Shown here: positions 54,238 through 62,209 of the stretch, one piece after another
How the letters are laid out: each line of letters starts with the position of its first letter
Position numbering within the stretch: position 1 is the stretch's first letter
Assembly (NCBI RefSeq): GCF_035987325.1
Contig: NZ_CP108488.1
Span: forward strand, 1,922,001 to 1,986,000
DNA from: Streptomyces sp. NBC_01244
Lineage (GTDB): Bacteria > Actinomycetota > Actinomycetes > Streptomycetales > Streptomycetaceae
DNA length: 64,000 nt
Reading direction: 5' to 3'
The notes under the pieces: generated by a model
Database searches by the model: none
What the model was told of the DNA's origin: nothing
What the model saw: the letters and a program-made list of their open reading frames with translations, nothing else
Position numbers and translations under genes: made by a program

Positions 54238-54953
54238 GCAGCAGGCCCACCGCGTTCGAGGAGCGGCTCAAGGCCGAGCTCATGGCCATCGCCGCGGACC
54301 GGCCCCCCGCCACCGCCCCTGTCCGGTCAACCGCCCGGCGCTACCGGATCCCGATGGCCCTCGGCGCGGTGGCGGCGGCGGTCGCGGGTCTGGTGGCCCT
54401 GCCGGTGCTCGGCGACGGCGGCGGTACGTCGCCCGCGTACGCCGTGTCCCGAAACGACGACGGCACCATCTCGGTTCACATTTACCACCCGGACGGGGTC
54501 GACGGGACGGTCCGCGAGCTGCGGGAGCTGGGGATCACGGTGGCGGTGGCGCCGCGCAAACCGTCGGAACAGTGCCCGTCGAACGTGGCCTACCCGCAGG
54601 GGCTCACGCCCGGGGAGGGCGGAGGTGAGTTCGCCGGTGCCCAGGACGAGTCCGCACAGATGATGATCACCCCGGAGACCGTGCCGCCGGGCCACACGCT
54701 GGTGGTGAGCACGCCCGTGGACGACTCGGACATCCACCCGGTCGGCTTCGGCGCCGTCGAGACGTCGAAGGTGCCGTCCTGCGTGCCCGTCTACGCCGAC
54801 CCCGCCAAGGCCCCCCAGCGGACCCTGAGCCCGAAGGAGGCCGCGGTACTCAAGGACAAGCAGCGGGTCGCGCAGGAGGAGCGGGAGAAGGAGGCCCGGA
54901 CGGGCGGATCCGCCACGGCGAGCCCGACGTCGAGCCCTCCGCGCAAGCCGTAG
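54234..54953 (+). CDS. Membrane protein partnered with the sigma factor
   Basis: A 239-residue single-span membrane protein. A short cytoplasmic N-terminus (about residues 1-38) precedes the membrane segment (about 39-58, PMALGAVAAAVAGLVALPVL), and an extracytoplasmic domain with two cysteines (CPSNVAYPQG; SCVPVYAD) and a charged Lys/Glu-rich tail. It has no zinc anti-sigma HxxxCxxC motif. Translational overlap with the sigma factor gene suggests it acts as its membrane anchor or anti-sigma factor, which is an inference. A strong terminator follows. Confidence 0.75.
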   Translation: MSSRPTAFEERLKAELMAIAADRPPATAPVRSTARRYRIPMALGAVAAAVAGLVALPVLGDGGGTSPAYAVSRNDDGTISVHIYHPDGVDGTVRELRELGITVAVAPRKPSEQCPSNVAYPQGLTPGEGGGEFAGAQDESAQMMITPETVPPGHTLVVSTPVDDSDIHPVGFGAVETSKVPSCVPVYADPAKAPQRTLSPKEAAVLKDKQRVAQEEREKEARTGGSATASPTSSPPRKP

Positions 54954-54976
54954 CCCGACGGTCGGCAACCGACAGC

Positions 54977-55009
54977 GCGCCCCCGGTCCGTTCCTCGGAC
55001 CGGGGGCGC
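54977..55009 (+). terminator. Terminator after the sigma factor operon
   Basis: A perfect 14-bp stem (GCGCCCCCGGTCCG and CGGACCGGGGGCGC) with a 5-base loop, 24 bp after the stop. Confidence 0.85.
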
Positions 55010-55162
55010 GGTGCGTTCCGCAGGGGTGCACGGCTACGCGGCCACACCGCGCGGTGCGTTCCGCAGGGGTGCACGGCTACGCGGCCACACCGCGCGGTGC
55101 GTTCCGCAGGGGTGCACGGCTACGCGGCCACACCGCGCGGTGCGTTCCGCAGGGGTGCGCGG
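55008..55162. repeat. 43-bp tandem repeat, three full copies and a partial fourth
   Basis: The unit GTGCGTTCCGCAGGGGTGCA...GCGGCCACACCGCGCG begins at 55011, 55054, 55097 and 55140, exactly 43 bp apart, with the first three copies identical and the last diverging after about 20 bp. The period is not a multiple of three. The array begins inside the right arm of the terminator and ends just before the stop of the HEAT-repeat gene. Confidence 0.95.
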
Positions 55163-55170
55163 CTCCGCGG

Positions 55171-56577
55171 CTACACGGCCGACTCCGGAGCGATCCTGCT
55201 CCGTACCGCCGACTGGACGTCCTCTTCCTCAGCCGGGTCGGCCGCCAGGCGGCGCAGGCGCGGGGCGACTCGGGCGTCGGCCGTCTCCGCGTGGCGGGCG
55301 GCCACCTCCCGGGTGGTCTCCTCGCAGTCCCAGAGGCACTCGACGGCGAAGCCCGCGGCGAAGGAGGGGTCGGTCGCCGCCAGGGCCCGCGCGGCGCGGC
55401 CCCGCAGATGGGAGGAGGACGTCTCGCGGTAGATGTGGCGCAGTACCGGCGCCGCGCAGCCGATGCGGAGCCGGCCCGCTCCGTCGACCAGGGTGAACAG
55501 CGGCGTCGAGTCCGGGCCCGAGCCGCGGACGGTGGAGCGCAGGGCCCCGAGGACCAGGGTCGCGTCCTCGGCTCCGCCGCGGGCGGCCAGGAGGGTCCCT
55601 GCGGCCGTTCCGAGGGCGTCGGGGCGCTGGACCCAGCGTCGGGCCCGCTCGACGGCGGCGGGGCCGCACATGCGCTCGTAGGCGGCTACGGCCGGCTCGT
55701 CGCCGGCGGCTTCGATGAGGTCCAGTACGGCCGGGTTCTCCGGCTCGGCGAGGACCAGGTGGTGCAGCGCGGTGGCGCGGGCGGCCTCTCCGGACGCGCC
55801 GGCGGCGGCCGCCAGGATCGCGGAGCGGTCCTCGGGGGTGGCCACGGCGGCGAGGCAGCGGGCGGCCGGGACGTGCAGGGGGGTGCCCCGGCGCAGTCCG
55901 TCGGCGGCCCAGTCGAAGACGGCCTGGACGCCCCAGCCGGGCTGGGGGCCGCGCGGGGTGAGCTGACGCTGCCAGCGGTCGAAGGAGCCCTGCTGGCGGG
56001 CGGCGCGCAGCCGCGCGGCGTAGGCGGGGGCGCCGGGATCCTCTTCCCACAGGCACCAGGGCCTGGGCTCGTAGGCGTCACGGACGGCGGCGGCGAGCCG
56101 CGCCTCACCCTCGGCGGTGGCGGGGAACCGGGCGAGGACGGGGGAGGCCAGTGAGCGCAGCCCCTCGTCGTCGTCGCGCAGGGCGAGTTCGTCGAGGGCC
56201 CAGGCCCAGTTGGCGCCCGTGGCGGCGTACCGGCGCAGCAGCATGAGCGCGTCGTCACGGCCGTACGAGGCCAGGTGGCCCAGGACGGACAGGGCGAGGC
56301 CCGTGCGGCGGTCGTCCTCGTCGAGGAGGTCGTCGACGCTGAAGAGGTGGGCCTCGATCTCGCCCAGGGGGCCGTCGAGGTCCAGGTACAGGCGTGCGTA
56401 GTACAGGGAGCGGTTCTCTACCTGCCAGTCCTGGCGCGGATCGCCGGCCACGCAGTGGTTGAGCGCGGCGAGGGCCTCGGCCCTGGGTGCCGCGAGTGCG
56501 TGCAGCGTGCCGTCGCCGCGGCCGCGCTGGAGGAGCCCGAGCAGGGTGCCGCTCGGCGCTATGACTGGTTCGAACAT
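55171..56577 (-). CDS. HEAT-repeat domain protein
   Basis: A 468-residue all-helical protein made of repeated helix pairs rich in Ala, Arg, Leu and Glu (RTGLALSVLGHLASYGRDDA; HLRGRAARALAATDPSFAAG), the pattern of HEAT/ARM scaffolds. There is no catalytic motif, signal or membrane segment. Such repeats bind proteins or DNA; the partner is unknown. The ATG at 56577 has GAGG 8 bases upstream. It follows the candidate 20-residue peptide by 46 bp and the ankyrin gene by 344 bp on the same strand. Confidence 0.83.
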   Translation of the reverse strand: MFEPVIAPSGTLLGLLQRGRGDGTLHALAAPRAEALAALNHCVAGDPRQDWQVENRSLYYARLYLDLDGPLGEIEAHLFSVDDLLDEDDRRTGLALSVLGHLASYGRDDALMLLRRYAATGANWAWALDELALRDDDEGLRSLASPVLARFPATAEGEARLAAAVRDAYEPRPWCLWEEDPGAPAYAARLRAARQQGSFDRWQRQLTPRGPQPGWGVQAVFDWAADGLRRGTPLHVPAARCLAAVATPEDRSAILAAAAGASGEAARATALHHLVLAEPENPAVLDLIEAAGDEPAVAAYERMCGPAAVERARRWVQRPDALGTAAGTLLAARGGAEDATLVLGALRSTVRGSGPDSTPLFTLVDGAGRLRIGCAAPVLRHIYRETSSSHLRGRAARALAATDPSFAAGFAVECLWDCEETTREVAARHAETADARVAPRLRRLAADPAEEEDVQSAVRSRIAPESAV

Positions 56578-56921
56578 GGGAATGGCCTCAAATCAAGCTG
56601 GGGACGCAACCGGGAATCGGAATTCACAGGGCCGCGTAACAGCATGTGAGGACGTCCGCCGTCTGGTTCAGCTCGATGTAGACCATTGCCTTCTCACTCT
56701 CGTCGGTGTTCTCGGCCAGGGCGGCGGTCCCCCGGCCAGGAGCAGGGGCCGGACACCCGTTGTGTCCTGCCCGCTCCTGCCCGTCCGCCCTGTCCGCGAA
56801 TCGAATCCGACGCCATGATGACCCAGGCGGTTTGTGCGCCGCGACCACATTTAAGGCCGCCGTGACCAACCCGTGAGGTCTGGACCGGCCTGGAACCGGC
56901 CTGGGGACCGGCAGAAGCGGA
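56578..56921. other. Intergenic region between HEAT and ankyrin genes
   Basis: A 344-bp gap on the coding (minus) strand of both neighbours, less GC-rich in the part 56580-56700. It holds the candidate 20-residue peptide at 56624-56686 and presumably its promoter and that of the HEAT gene. No other gene is supported. Confidence 0.5.
56624..56686 (-). CDS. Candidate small peptide, 20 residues
   Basis: The minus strand encodes MVYIELNQTADVLTCCYAAL, starting at ATG 56686 and ending TGA at 56624. A GAGAAGG lies just upstream of the ATG, a poor-to-moderate ribosome binding site with short spacing. The paired Cys and hydrophobic C-terminus are unlike the Arg/Pro/Ala-rich chance products of the region, and the codons keep G/C in third positions. 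It could be a leader peptide, a signalling peptide or a RiPP precursor core; the open frame also extends upstream without a clear start. Not recognised as a known family. Confidence 0.3.
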   Translation of the reverse strand: MVYIELNQTADVLTCCYAAL

Positions 56922-57374
56922 CTACTTGGCTCCGAAAAGTTCCAGCAGGTCGGCCTTGGCGAACATGCGGGCCGTGTCCACGGCGGAGGGCGTTCCGGCG
57001 TTCGGGTCGGCGCCCCCGGCGAGCAGTGCGCGGATGACGGCCTCCTCGCCTTTGAAGACCGCACCCGCGAGCGGGGTCTGACCTCGGTCGTTGGCGCGGT
57101 CGGCCTCGGCTCCGCGGGCCAGCAGGGCCGTGACGGCGTCGGCGTGGCCGTGGTAGGCGGCGAGCATGACGAGGGTGTCGCCGCGGTCGTTGGTGAGGTT
57201 CGCCGGGACGCCCGCGTCCACGTACGCGGCGAGGGTCTCGGTCTCACCGCGGCGGGCGAGGTCGAAGATCTTGGTGGCCAGCTCGACGACGTCCTCGTCG
57301 GGAACGTCCGGAGAGTCCTGGGAGGCCTGGGAGTCCCGGGAGTCCCGGGAGCCGCTCTCGACGTGCTCACTCAT
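56922..57374 (-). CDS. Ankyrin-repeat protein
   Basis: A 150-residue protein. A Ser/Asp-rich N-terminus leads to three to four ankyrin repeats with the usual markers: GVPANLTNDRGDTLVMLAAYHGH, GAEADRANDRGQTPLAGAVFKG and GADPNAGTPSAVDTARMFAK. Ankyrin repeats mediate protein binding; the partner is unknown (in some bacteria such proteins accompany catalase or toxins). ATG 57374 has a weak AAAGGCGG upstream. Confidence 0.87.
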   Translation of the reverse strand: MSEHVESGSRDSRDSQASQDSPDVPDEDVVELATKIFDLARRGETETLAAYVDAGVPANLTNDRGDTLVMLAAYHGHADAVTALLARGAEADRANDRGQTPLAGAVFKGEEAVIRALLAGGADPNAGTPSAVDTARMFAKADLLELFGAK

Positions 57375-57654
57375 CGGTCGTACCGCCTTTCACGGGCAGG
57401 GCTGCGCACGGCACTGCGTCCGTACGGGTGAAGCGCCAGAGTAGCGCCCGGACCTGCACATGAGCGGCGCGGGCCGAGGCAATGATCACCCTGCGGCCCG
57501 CGCGCCCCCATCCCGCCAGGCGCGCCAGCCGGGATGGGCCGGTCAAGTGAAAGATTGCTGGATTCACCCATATGCACCTTTTATCGCATTGATACTTCCT
57601 GTGAGCCTGGAAGAACTGATGGTGACTGTCCCCACCCACCAGGAGAACTGACTC
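57375..57654. other. Divergent promoter region with a possible upstream micro-ORF
   Basis: A 280-bp gap between the ankyrin gene (minus) and the small membrane protein (plus). Its right part (57540-57600) is AT-richer, with CATATG and TTTTATCGC. A 16-codon frame GTG 57601 to TGA 57651 (SLEELMVTVPTHQEN) ends 3 bp before the ATG of the next gene and contains its ribosome binding site, so it might couple translation; it is not supported beyond that. Confidence 0.35.
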
Positions 57655-57849
57655 ATGGTCCTGTCCATCTCAGGTGTCGTCCTGCTCGGCATCATCTGCT
57701 TCCTGTTCTTCAAGAAGGACGGCATGAAGCTGACGCACGCGTTCGTGTGCGCCCTCTTCGGCTTCTTCCTCGCCGGCTCCGCCATCGCCCCCAGCATCAC
57801 GGCGAGCACGGCGAGCCTCGCGAGCCTTCTCGGCGGGATCAAGCTCTAG
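57655..57849 (+). CDS. Small two-helix membrane protein (SpdD-like)
   Basis: A 64-residue hydrophobic protein with membrane segments at about residues 3-18 and 27-46 and a short Ser/Ala/Thr-rich tail. Comparable small proteins stand directly before FtsK/TraB-like ATPase genes in Streptomyces chromosomes and conjugative plasmids, hence the cautious Spd comparison. The ATG at 57655 has AGGAG 9 bases upstream. The ATPase gene starts 51 bp after its stop, so the pair likely works together. Confidence 0.75.
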   Translation: MVLSISGVVLLGIICFLFFKKDGMKLTHAFVCALFGFFLAGSAIAPSITASTASLASLLGGIKL

Positions 57850-57900
57850 CGCCCGGCCCCGGCACCCACCCCGAAGCATCCACAACTCCAGGAGACGCCC

Positions 57901-59538
57901 GTGGCCCGGCGCCCACTTCCCCGCATCCTCAGCAGCGGCACCGTGTCGCTGACCCGGGGCCGCGACTTCGCTCGCACGGCCGCCGACAGCGCCACGGACG
58001 TCCTCCATCCGCTCCTCACCATCGGACGGGGCCTGCGCGTCCTGGCCTCGGCCGGACGGCGCAAATGGTGCGACACCCCCAAGGACAAGCGTGGTCCCGC
58101 GCTGTTTTTGGGGGCCGCCTGCGTCCTCGTGGTCGCGCTCGTCCCCTACGGCCCCCTCACCGCCCTGATCACCCTCATGGCGGCGGCGGCCTGGCAGGGA
58201 CGCGACCGCACCCCGGTGAAGACCGGGCCCAGCGATGCCGAGACCGAACGGCTCGGCTCCCTCTACGAAGCCCTCGTGCCGTACTTCTCCATCCCGGAGG
58301 ACCCCAGCCCCCTCTTCGCCCACGGCGGGGAGTGGGACAAGGCCTTCAGCGGCTACGAGTTCGACGAGGCGGGCCGCGTCACCCGGCTCCACATCCGCTA
58401 CCCGGCCTACTTCACCGACGGCGAGGCCGCGTCGAGGGCCCGGATCGAGGCACTGCTGCACGCCAAGTCCGGGCGCGGACGGGAGTATCTCTTCGACTGG
58501 GACGAGGAGGGAAACCAGCTCGACCTGTGCGTGCTGGCGGCGCTGCCCACAGGTATCGCCGCCCAGCCCTTCGTCACCTCCCCCGGCGAGACCGTGCTCG
58601 GCTTCACCGACGGCGGCAGCGTGCAGCGCACGCTGCCCGTCCTGGACGGCGACGAGCCCCGGGACATGCCGCCGGTCATCTGGCGCACCGGCTCCCGTTC
58701 CGCCGAGCCGCACCTGCTGGCCGTGGGCCAGCCCGGCAGCGGTACGTCCACCCTGCTGCGGTCCGTCGCCCTGCAGGCCCTGCGGCACGGGGGCGACGTA
58801 CTGATCGTGGAGGGCGGCGGCACCGGCGAGTACTCCTGCCTCTCCGGCCGCGCCGGCGTCCTCGCCGTGGAGTGCGGGCCGACCGGGGCCCTGGCCACCC
58901 TGGAATGGGCCGCCCGCGAGACCGAGCGGCGCCTGATCGCCACCCACCGGGCCCGCGAAGCCGGCCGGCCCGCGCCCGAGGACACCCGCCGCCCGCTGTG
59001 GATCCTGCTCGACCGGCCCAGCGTGCTGGCCCACCTGTCCGCCGCCGAGGGCGCCCCCGATCCGATCGCGCAGCTCCAGGTGCCGCTGCGGCACGGGCGC
59101 GCCGCGCACGTCACCGTGGTGGTGGCCGAGCAGTTCGACCACCTGGAGCTGCTGGGCGACTCCGTCTGGCAGCACACCAGGGCCCGCGTGGTGCTCGGAG
59201 CCGCCACGATCCAGCAGATCGCCGACGTGCTGGGGCTGCCCCCGCACACCACGCCGACGGCCGTACTGCCGCCGGGGCGCGGGTACGCCCGGCTCGGCGC
59301 CGGTCCCGTGCACCGGCTCCAGGTGCCGGCCACGCCGGACCCGTACGACGAGGCCACCCATCCGGGACACCGCCAGGCGGTCCTGGAGCTGCTGCCCGAG
59401 CGGCAGGCGCCGCACAAGCCCGTCCCGGACCACGTCACCCTGGGCAAGCCGCTGCACATCGTCCAGCCGCCCGCCCAGGCGCAGGGCCCGGCGATCGACG
59501 CCTCGGAGATCCCCGAGGTCCCGGCGGACGCCCCGTAG
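57901..59538 (+). CDS. FtsK/TraB-like ATPase with altered P-loop
   Basis: A 545-residue protein with two membrane segments (about residues 66-80 and 82-98) and a cytoplasmic ATPase domain resembling FtsK/SpoIIIE/TraB. The Walker A position reads GQPGSGTST (276-284), with Thr282 in place of the invariant Lys. A Walker B-like LWILLDRPS follows (about 340-350). The domain before it (130-230) holds a GYEFDEAGRVTRLHIRYPAYF segment. It may be an ATP-binding-deficient paralogue acting with a partner, or bind nucleotide in another way. GTG 57901 has AGGAG upstream. A MocR gene converges on it. Confidence 0.8.
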   Translation: MARRPLPRILSSGTVSLTRGRDFARTAADSATDVLHPLLTIGRGLRVLASAGRRKWCDTPKDKRGPALFLGAACVLVVALVPYGPLTALITLMAAAAWQGRDRTPVKTGPSDAETERLGSLYEALVPYFSIPEDPSPLFAHGGEWDKAFSGYEFDEAGRVTRLHIRYPAYFTDGEAASRARIEALLHAKSGRGREYLFDWDEEGNQLDLCVLAALPTGIAAQPFVTSPGETVLGFTDGGSVQRTLPVLDGDEPRDMPPVIWRTGSRSAEPHLLAVGQPGSGTSTLLRSVALQALRHGGDVLIVEGGGTGEYSCLSGRAGVLAVECGPTGALATLEWAARETERRLIATHRAREAGRPAPEDTRRPLWILLDRPSVLAHLSAAEGAPDPIAQLQVPLRHGRAAHVTVVVAEQFDHLELLGDSVWQHTRARVVLGAATIQQIADVLGLPPHTTPTAVLPPGRGYARLGAGPVHRLQVPATPDPYDEATHPGHRQAVLELLPERQAPHKPVPDHVTLGKPLHIVQPPAQAQGPAIDASEIPEVPADAP

Positions 59539-59574
59539 GGCCGGTCCCCGGCCTGGCCGGTGGCCTGCCTTGTC

Positions 59575-61077
59575 CTACGCGACGAAGGTGCGCGGCGGCT
59601 CCGCGCCGCCGCCGCCCGCTCCGGTGGCGACCAGCCGGGCCGCGGCCGCCAGCCGGGCCGCCGCTTCCTCGGCCACCGGGCCGCCGACGGTGAAGGGGAG
59701 CCGGACGTACCCCTCGAAGGCCCCGTCGACGCCGAACCGCGGCCCCGAGGGGACCCGTACGCCCACCCGCTCCCCCACCTCGGCCAGCCGGGAACCGGAG
59801 AGCCCGCCCGCGCGGGCCCACAGGGTCAGGCCGCCGAGCGGGACCCGGAACTCCCAGTCCGGCAGCTCCCGGCGGACCGCCGCCACCAGGGCGTCCCGGT
59901 TCTCGCGGGCCTGGTCCCGGCGGATCTCCACGGCCTGCGCCCAGCCTCCGGTGCGCATCAGCCAGTCCACCGCGAGCTGCTCCAGCACGGGCGTGCCCAG
60001 GTCGGCGTAGGCACGGGCGGCCACCAGGCTGCGGATGACGTCGGGGGCCGCGCGGACCCACCCGATGCGCATGCCCGCCCAGAAGGCCTTGCTGGCGGAG
60101 CCGACGGTGATGACGGTGGAGCCGGCCGGGTCGAAGGAGCAGACGGGGCGGGGCATCTCCATCGCCGGATCGAGCTGGAGCTCGACCATCGTCTCGTCGG
60201 CGACGAGGACGGTGCCCGCCGAACGGGCCGCCTCGACCATCGCGCGGCGCTGCTCGTCGGAGGCCAGGGCCCCGGTCGGATTGTGGAAGTCGGCGACCAC
60301 GTAGGCGAGGCGGGGGGCGGAGTCGCGCAGCACCTGGCGCCAGACGTCCATGTCCCAGCCGGTCAGCCCCTCCCCCATGGCGACGGGCACGAGGCGGACC
60401 CCGGCGGCGCGCATGAGCTGGAGGATGTTGGCGTAGGACGGGGATTCGACGGCGATCCGCTCGCCGCGCCCCGCGAAGAGGCTGCAGATGGCGTCGATGG
60501 CGCCCATCGCACCCGTGGTGACCATGATCTGCTCGGGCATGGTCGGGATGCCGCGCTCGGTGTAGCGGTCGGCGAGCATGCGGCGCAGCGCGGGCAGGCC
60601 GGCCGGGTAGTCCCCGTGGGTGTGGGCGTACGGCGGGAGCTCCTCCAGGGCGCCCTGGACGGCCTTGGTGAGCCAGGGCTCGGGAGCCGGGAGTGCGGCG
60701 CAGCCGAGGTCGATCATCGAGCCGAGGGACTCGGGGGGCAGGGGCTCCAGGCCTCGGGCCGGCATGGGGTTGCCGGCGGGCACCGAGGTCCAGCTGCCCG
60801 CGCCCCGGCGGGATTCCAGGAACCCCTCGCCGCGCAGGGCCTCGTAGGCGGCGGCGACGGTGGTGCGGCTGACGGAGAGCGCGACGGCCAGCTCCCGCTC
60901 GGCGGGGAGCCGGGCCGCCACGGGGATGCGGCCTTCGAGGACCAGCAGGCGGACCCCGTCGGCGAGCGAGCGGTACGCGGGCAGCTTGCGCCCGCCGGGT
61001 GCGGCGGTCCGGCCCTGCTGGGAGGTGATGAGCCGGCCGAGCTGTGCGGCACCGACGGCCGAGGTCCACTGCGCCAT
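59575..61077 (-). CDS. MocR-type GntR regulator with aminotransferase-like domain
   Basis: A 500-residue PLP-dependent regulator. The N-terminal GntR winged helix (about residues 36-105) holds LPAERELAVALSVSRTTVAAAYEALRGEG; the rest is an aminotransferase class I fold with FHNPTGALASDEQRR and the PLP lysine in VGSASKAFWAGMRIGW. Such MocR regulators sense PLP or amino acid derivatives; the target is unknown. The ATG at 61077 has GGTGGA upstream. It is divergent from the glycerophosphodiesterase gene. Confidence 0.92.
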   Translation of the reverse strand: MAQWTSAVGAAQLGRLITSQQGRTAAPGGRKLPAYRSLADGVRLLVLEGRIPVAARLPAERELAVALSVSRTTVAAAYEALRGEGFLESRRGAGSWTSVPAGNPMPARGLEPLPPESLGSMIDLGCAALPAPEPWLTKAVQGALEELPPYAHTHGDYPAGLPALRRMLADRYTERGIPTMPEQIMVTTGAMGAIDAICSLFAGRGERIAVESPSYANILQLMRAAGVRLVPVAMGEGLTGWDMDVWRQVLRDSAPRLAYVVADFHNPTGALASDEQRRAMVEAARSAGTVLVADETMVELQLDPAMEMPRPVCSFDPAGSTVITVGSASKAFWAGMRIGWVRAAPDVIRSLVAARAYADLGTPVLEQLAVDWLMRTGGWAQAVEIRRDQARENRDALVAAVRRELPDWEFRVPLGGLTLWARAGGLSGSRLAEVGERVGVRVPSGPRFGVDGAFEGYVRLPFTVGGPVAEEAAARLAAAARLVATGAGGGGAEPPRTFVA

Positions 61078-61370
61078 GTCGTCCGGTCCACCTTCGTCGA
61101 ATTGGCCCCTGCCGGCCCGCGGGGGCCCGCATTGGATTGGTTCTGCGGGGTCCAGGGTGCCACGGAGTGCCCGCGCGACATAGAGGAGGCCCCGGGATCG
61201 GGTCCGCCTGTAGCGTCCGGAGGATGGCCCCCGACCTCTTCCCCCGCGGCATCCCGGACGTGTACTCCGGCCTCGATCGCCGGACGCCGCGGAACCGACT
61301 CGGCGGCCGTTCACCCACCGGCCACCGGGGGCGCTCCCGCGCCGGCGGGAGCACGGGGCATACTGCCGCG

Positions 61371-62141
61371 GTGACGCACGTACGCCCAACCCACGCCTAT
61401 CTCGACCACCCGGGTCCGATCCCCTTCGCGCACCGCGGCGGGGCCGCGGACGGGCTGGAGAACACCGCCGCCGCCTTCCGGCGGGCCGCCGCCGCGGGCT
61501 ACCGCTACTTCGAGACCGATGTGCACGCCAGCGCCGACGGGAAACTGGTCGCCTTCCACGACGCCACCCTGGACCGGGTCACCGACGGACGGGGGCGCAT
61601 CCGGGAGCAGCCGTGGAGCCGGATCCGCGAGGTCCGGGCCGGCGGGACCGAACCCCTCGCGCTCTTCGAGGACCTGCTGGAGGAGTTCCCCGACGCCCGG
61701 TGGAACGTGGACATCAAGGACGAGTCCGCCGTGCACCCCCTGGTCGGCCTGATCGCGCGGACCGGGGTCTGGGACCGCGTCTGCGTGGGCTCGTTCTCCG
61801 AGCGCCGGGTCGCCCGGGCCCAGAAGATCGCCGGACCCCGCCTGGCTACCTCGTTCGGGGTGGCGGGGGTGCTCGGGCTGCGGCTGCGGTCGTACGCGAT
61901 CCCCGCCGCGCTGCGCGCGGGCGCGGTGGCGGCGCAGGTGCCGGAGACCCAGGCGGGCATCCGCGTGGTGGATCGCAGGTTCGTGCGGACGGCCCACGAG
62001 CGGGGCCTCCAGGTGCACGTGTGGACCGTGAACGAACCGGAACGCATGGAGGCTCTCCTGGACCTGGGAGTCGATGGCATCATGACCGACCGGATCGACA
62101 TCTTGCGCACGGTGCTGGACCGGCGCGGAGCCTGGGCCTGA
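61371..62141 (+). CDS. Glycerophosphodiester phosphodiesterase
   Basis: A 256-residue GDPD-family enzyme without a signal peptide. The metal-binding HRGG at the start, GYRYFETDVHAS, VAFHDATLDRVTDG, WNVDIKD and VHVWTVNEPERM are all present. It would hydrolyse glycerophosphodiesters to glycerol-3-phosphate and an alcohol. The GTG at 61371 lacks a ribosome binding site, but CATACT 7 bases upstream resembles a -10, suggesting a leaderless mRNA. The MFS gene follows 69 bp later on the same strand. Confidence 0.92.
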   Translation: MTHVRPTHAYLDHPGPIPFAHRGGAADGLENTAAAFRRAAAAGYRYFETDVHASADGKLVAFHDATLDRVTDGRGRIREQPWSRIREVRAGGTEPLALFEDLLEEFPDARWNVDIKDESAVHPLVGLIARTGVWDRVCVGSFSERRVARAQKIAGPRLATSFGVAGVLGLRLRSYAIPAALRAGAVAAQVPETQAGIRVVDRRFVRTAHERGLQVHVWTVNEPERMEALLDLGVDGIMTDRIDILRTVLDRRGAWA

Positions 62142-62209
62142 CCGGCCCGTTCGGCTGCGCGCCAGGTGGCGGCGGCCGCGGCGGTACGGGGACCAGCGAG
62201 GGGGCACCA

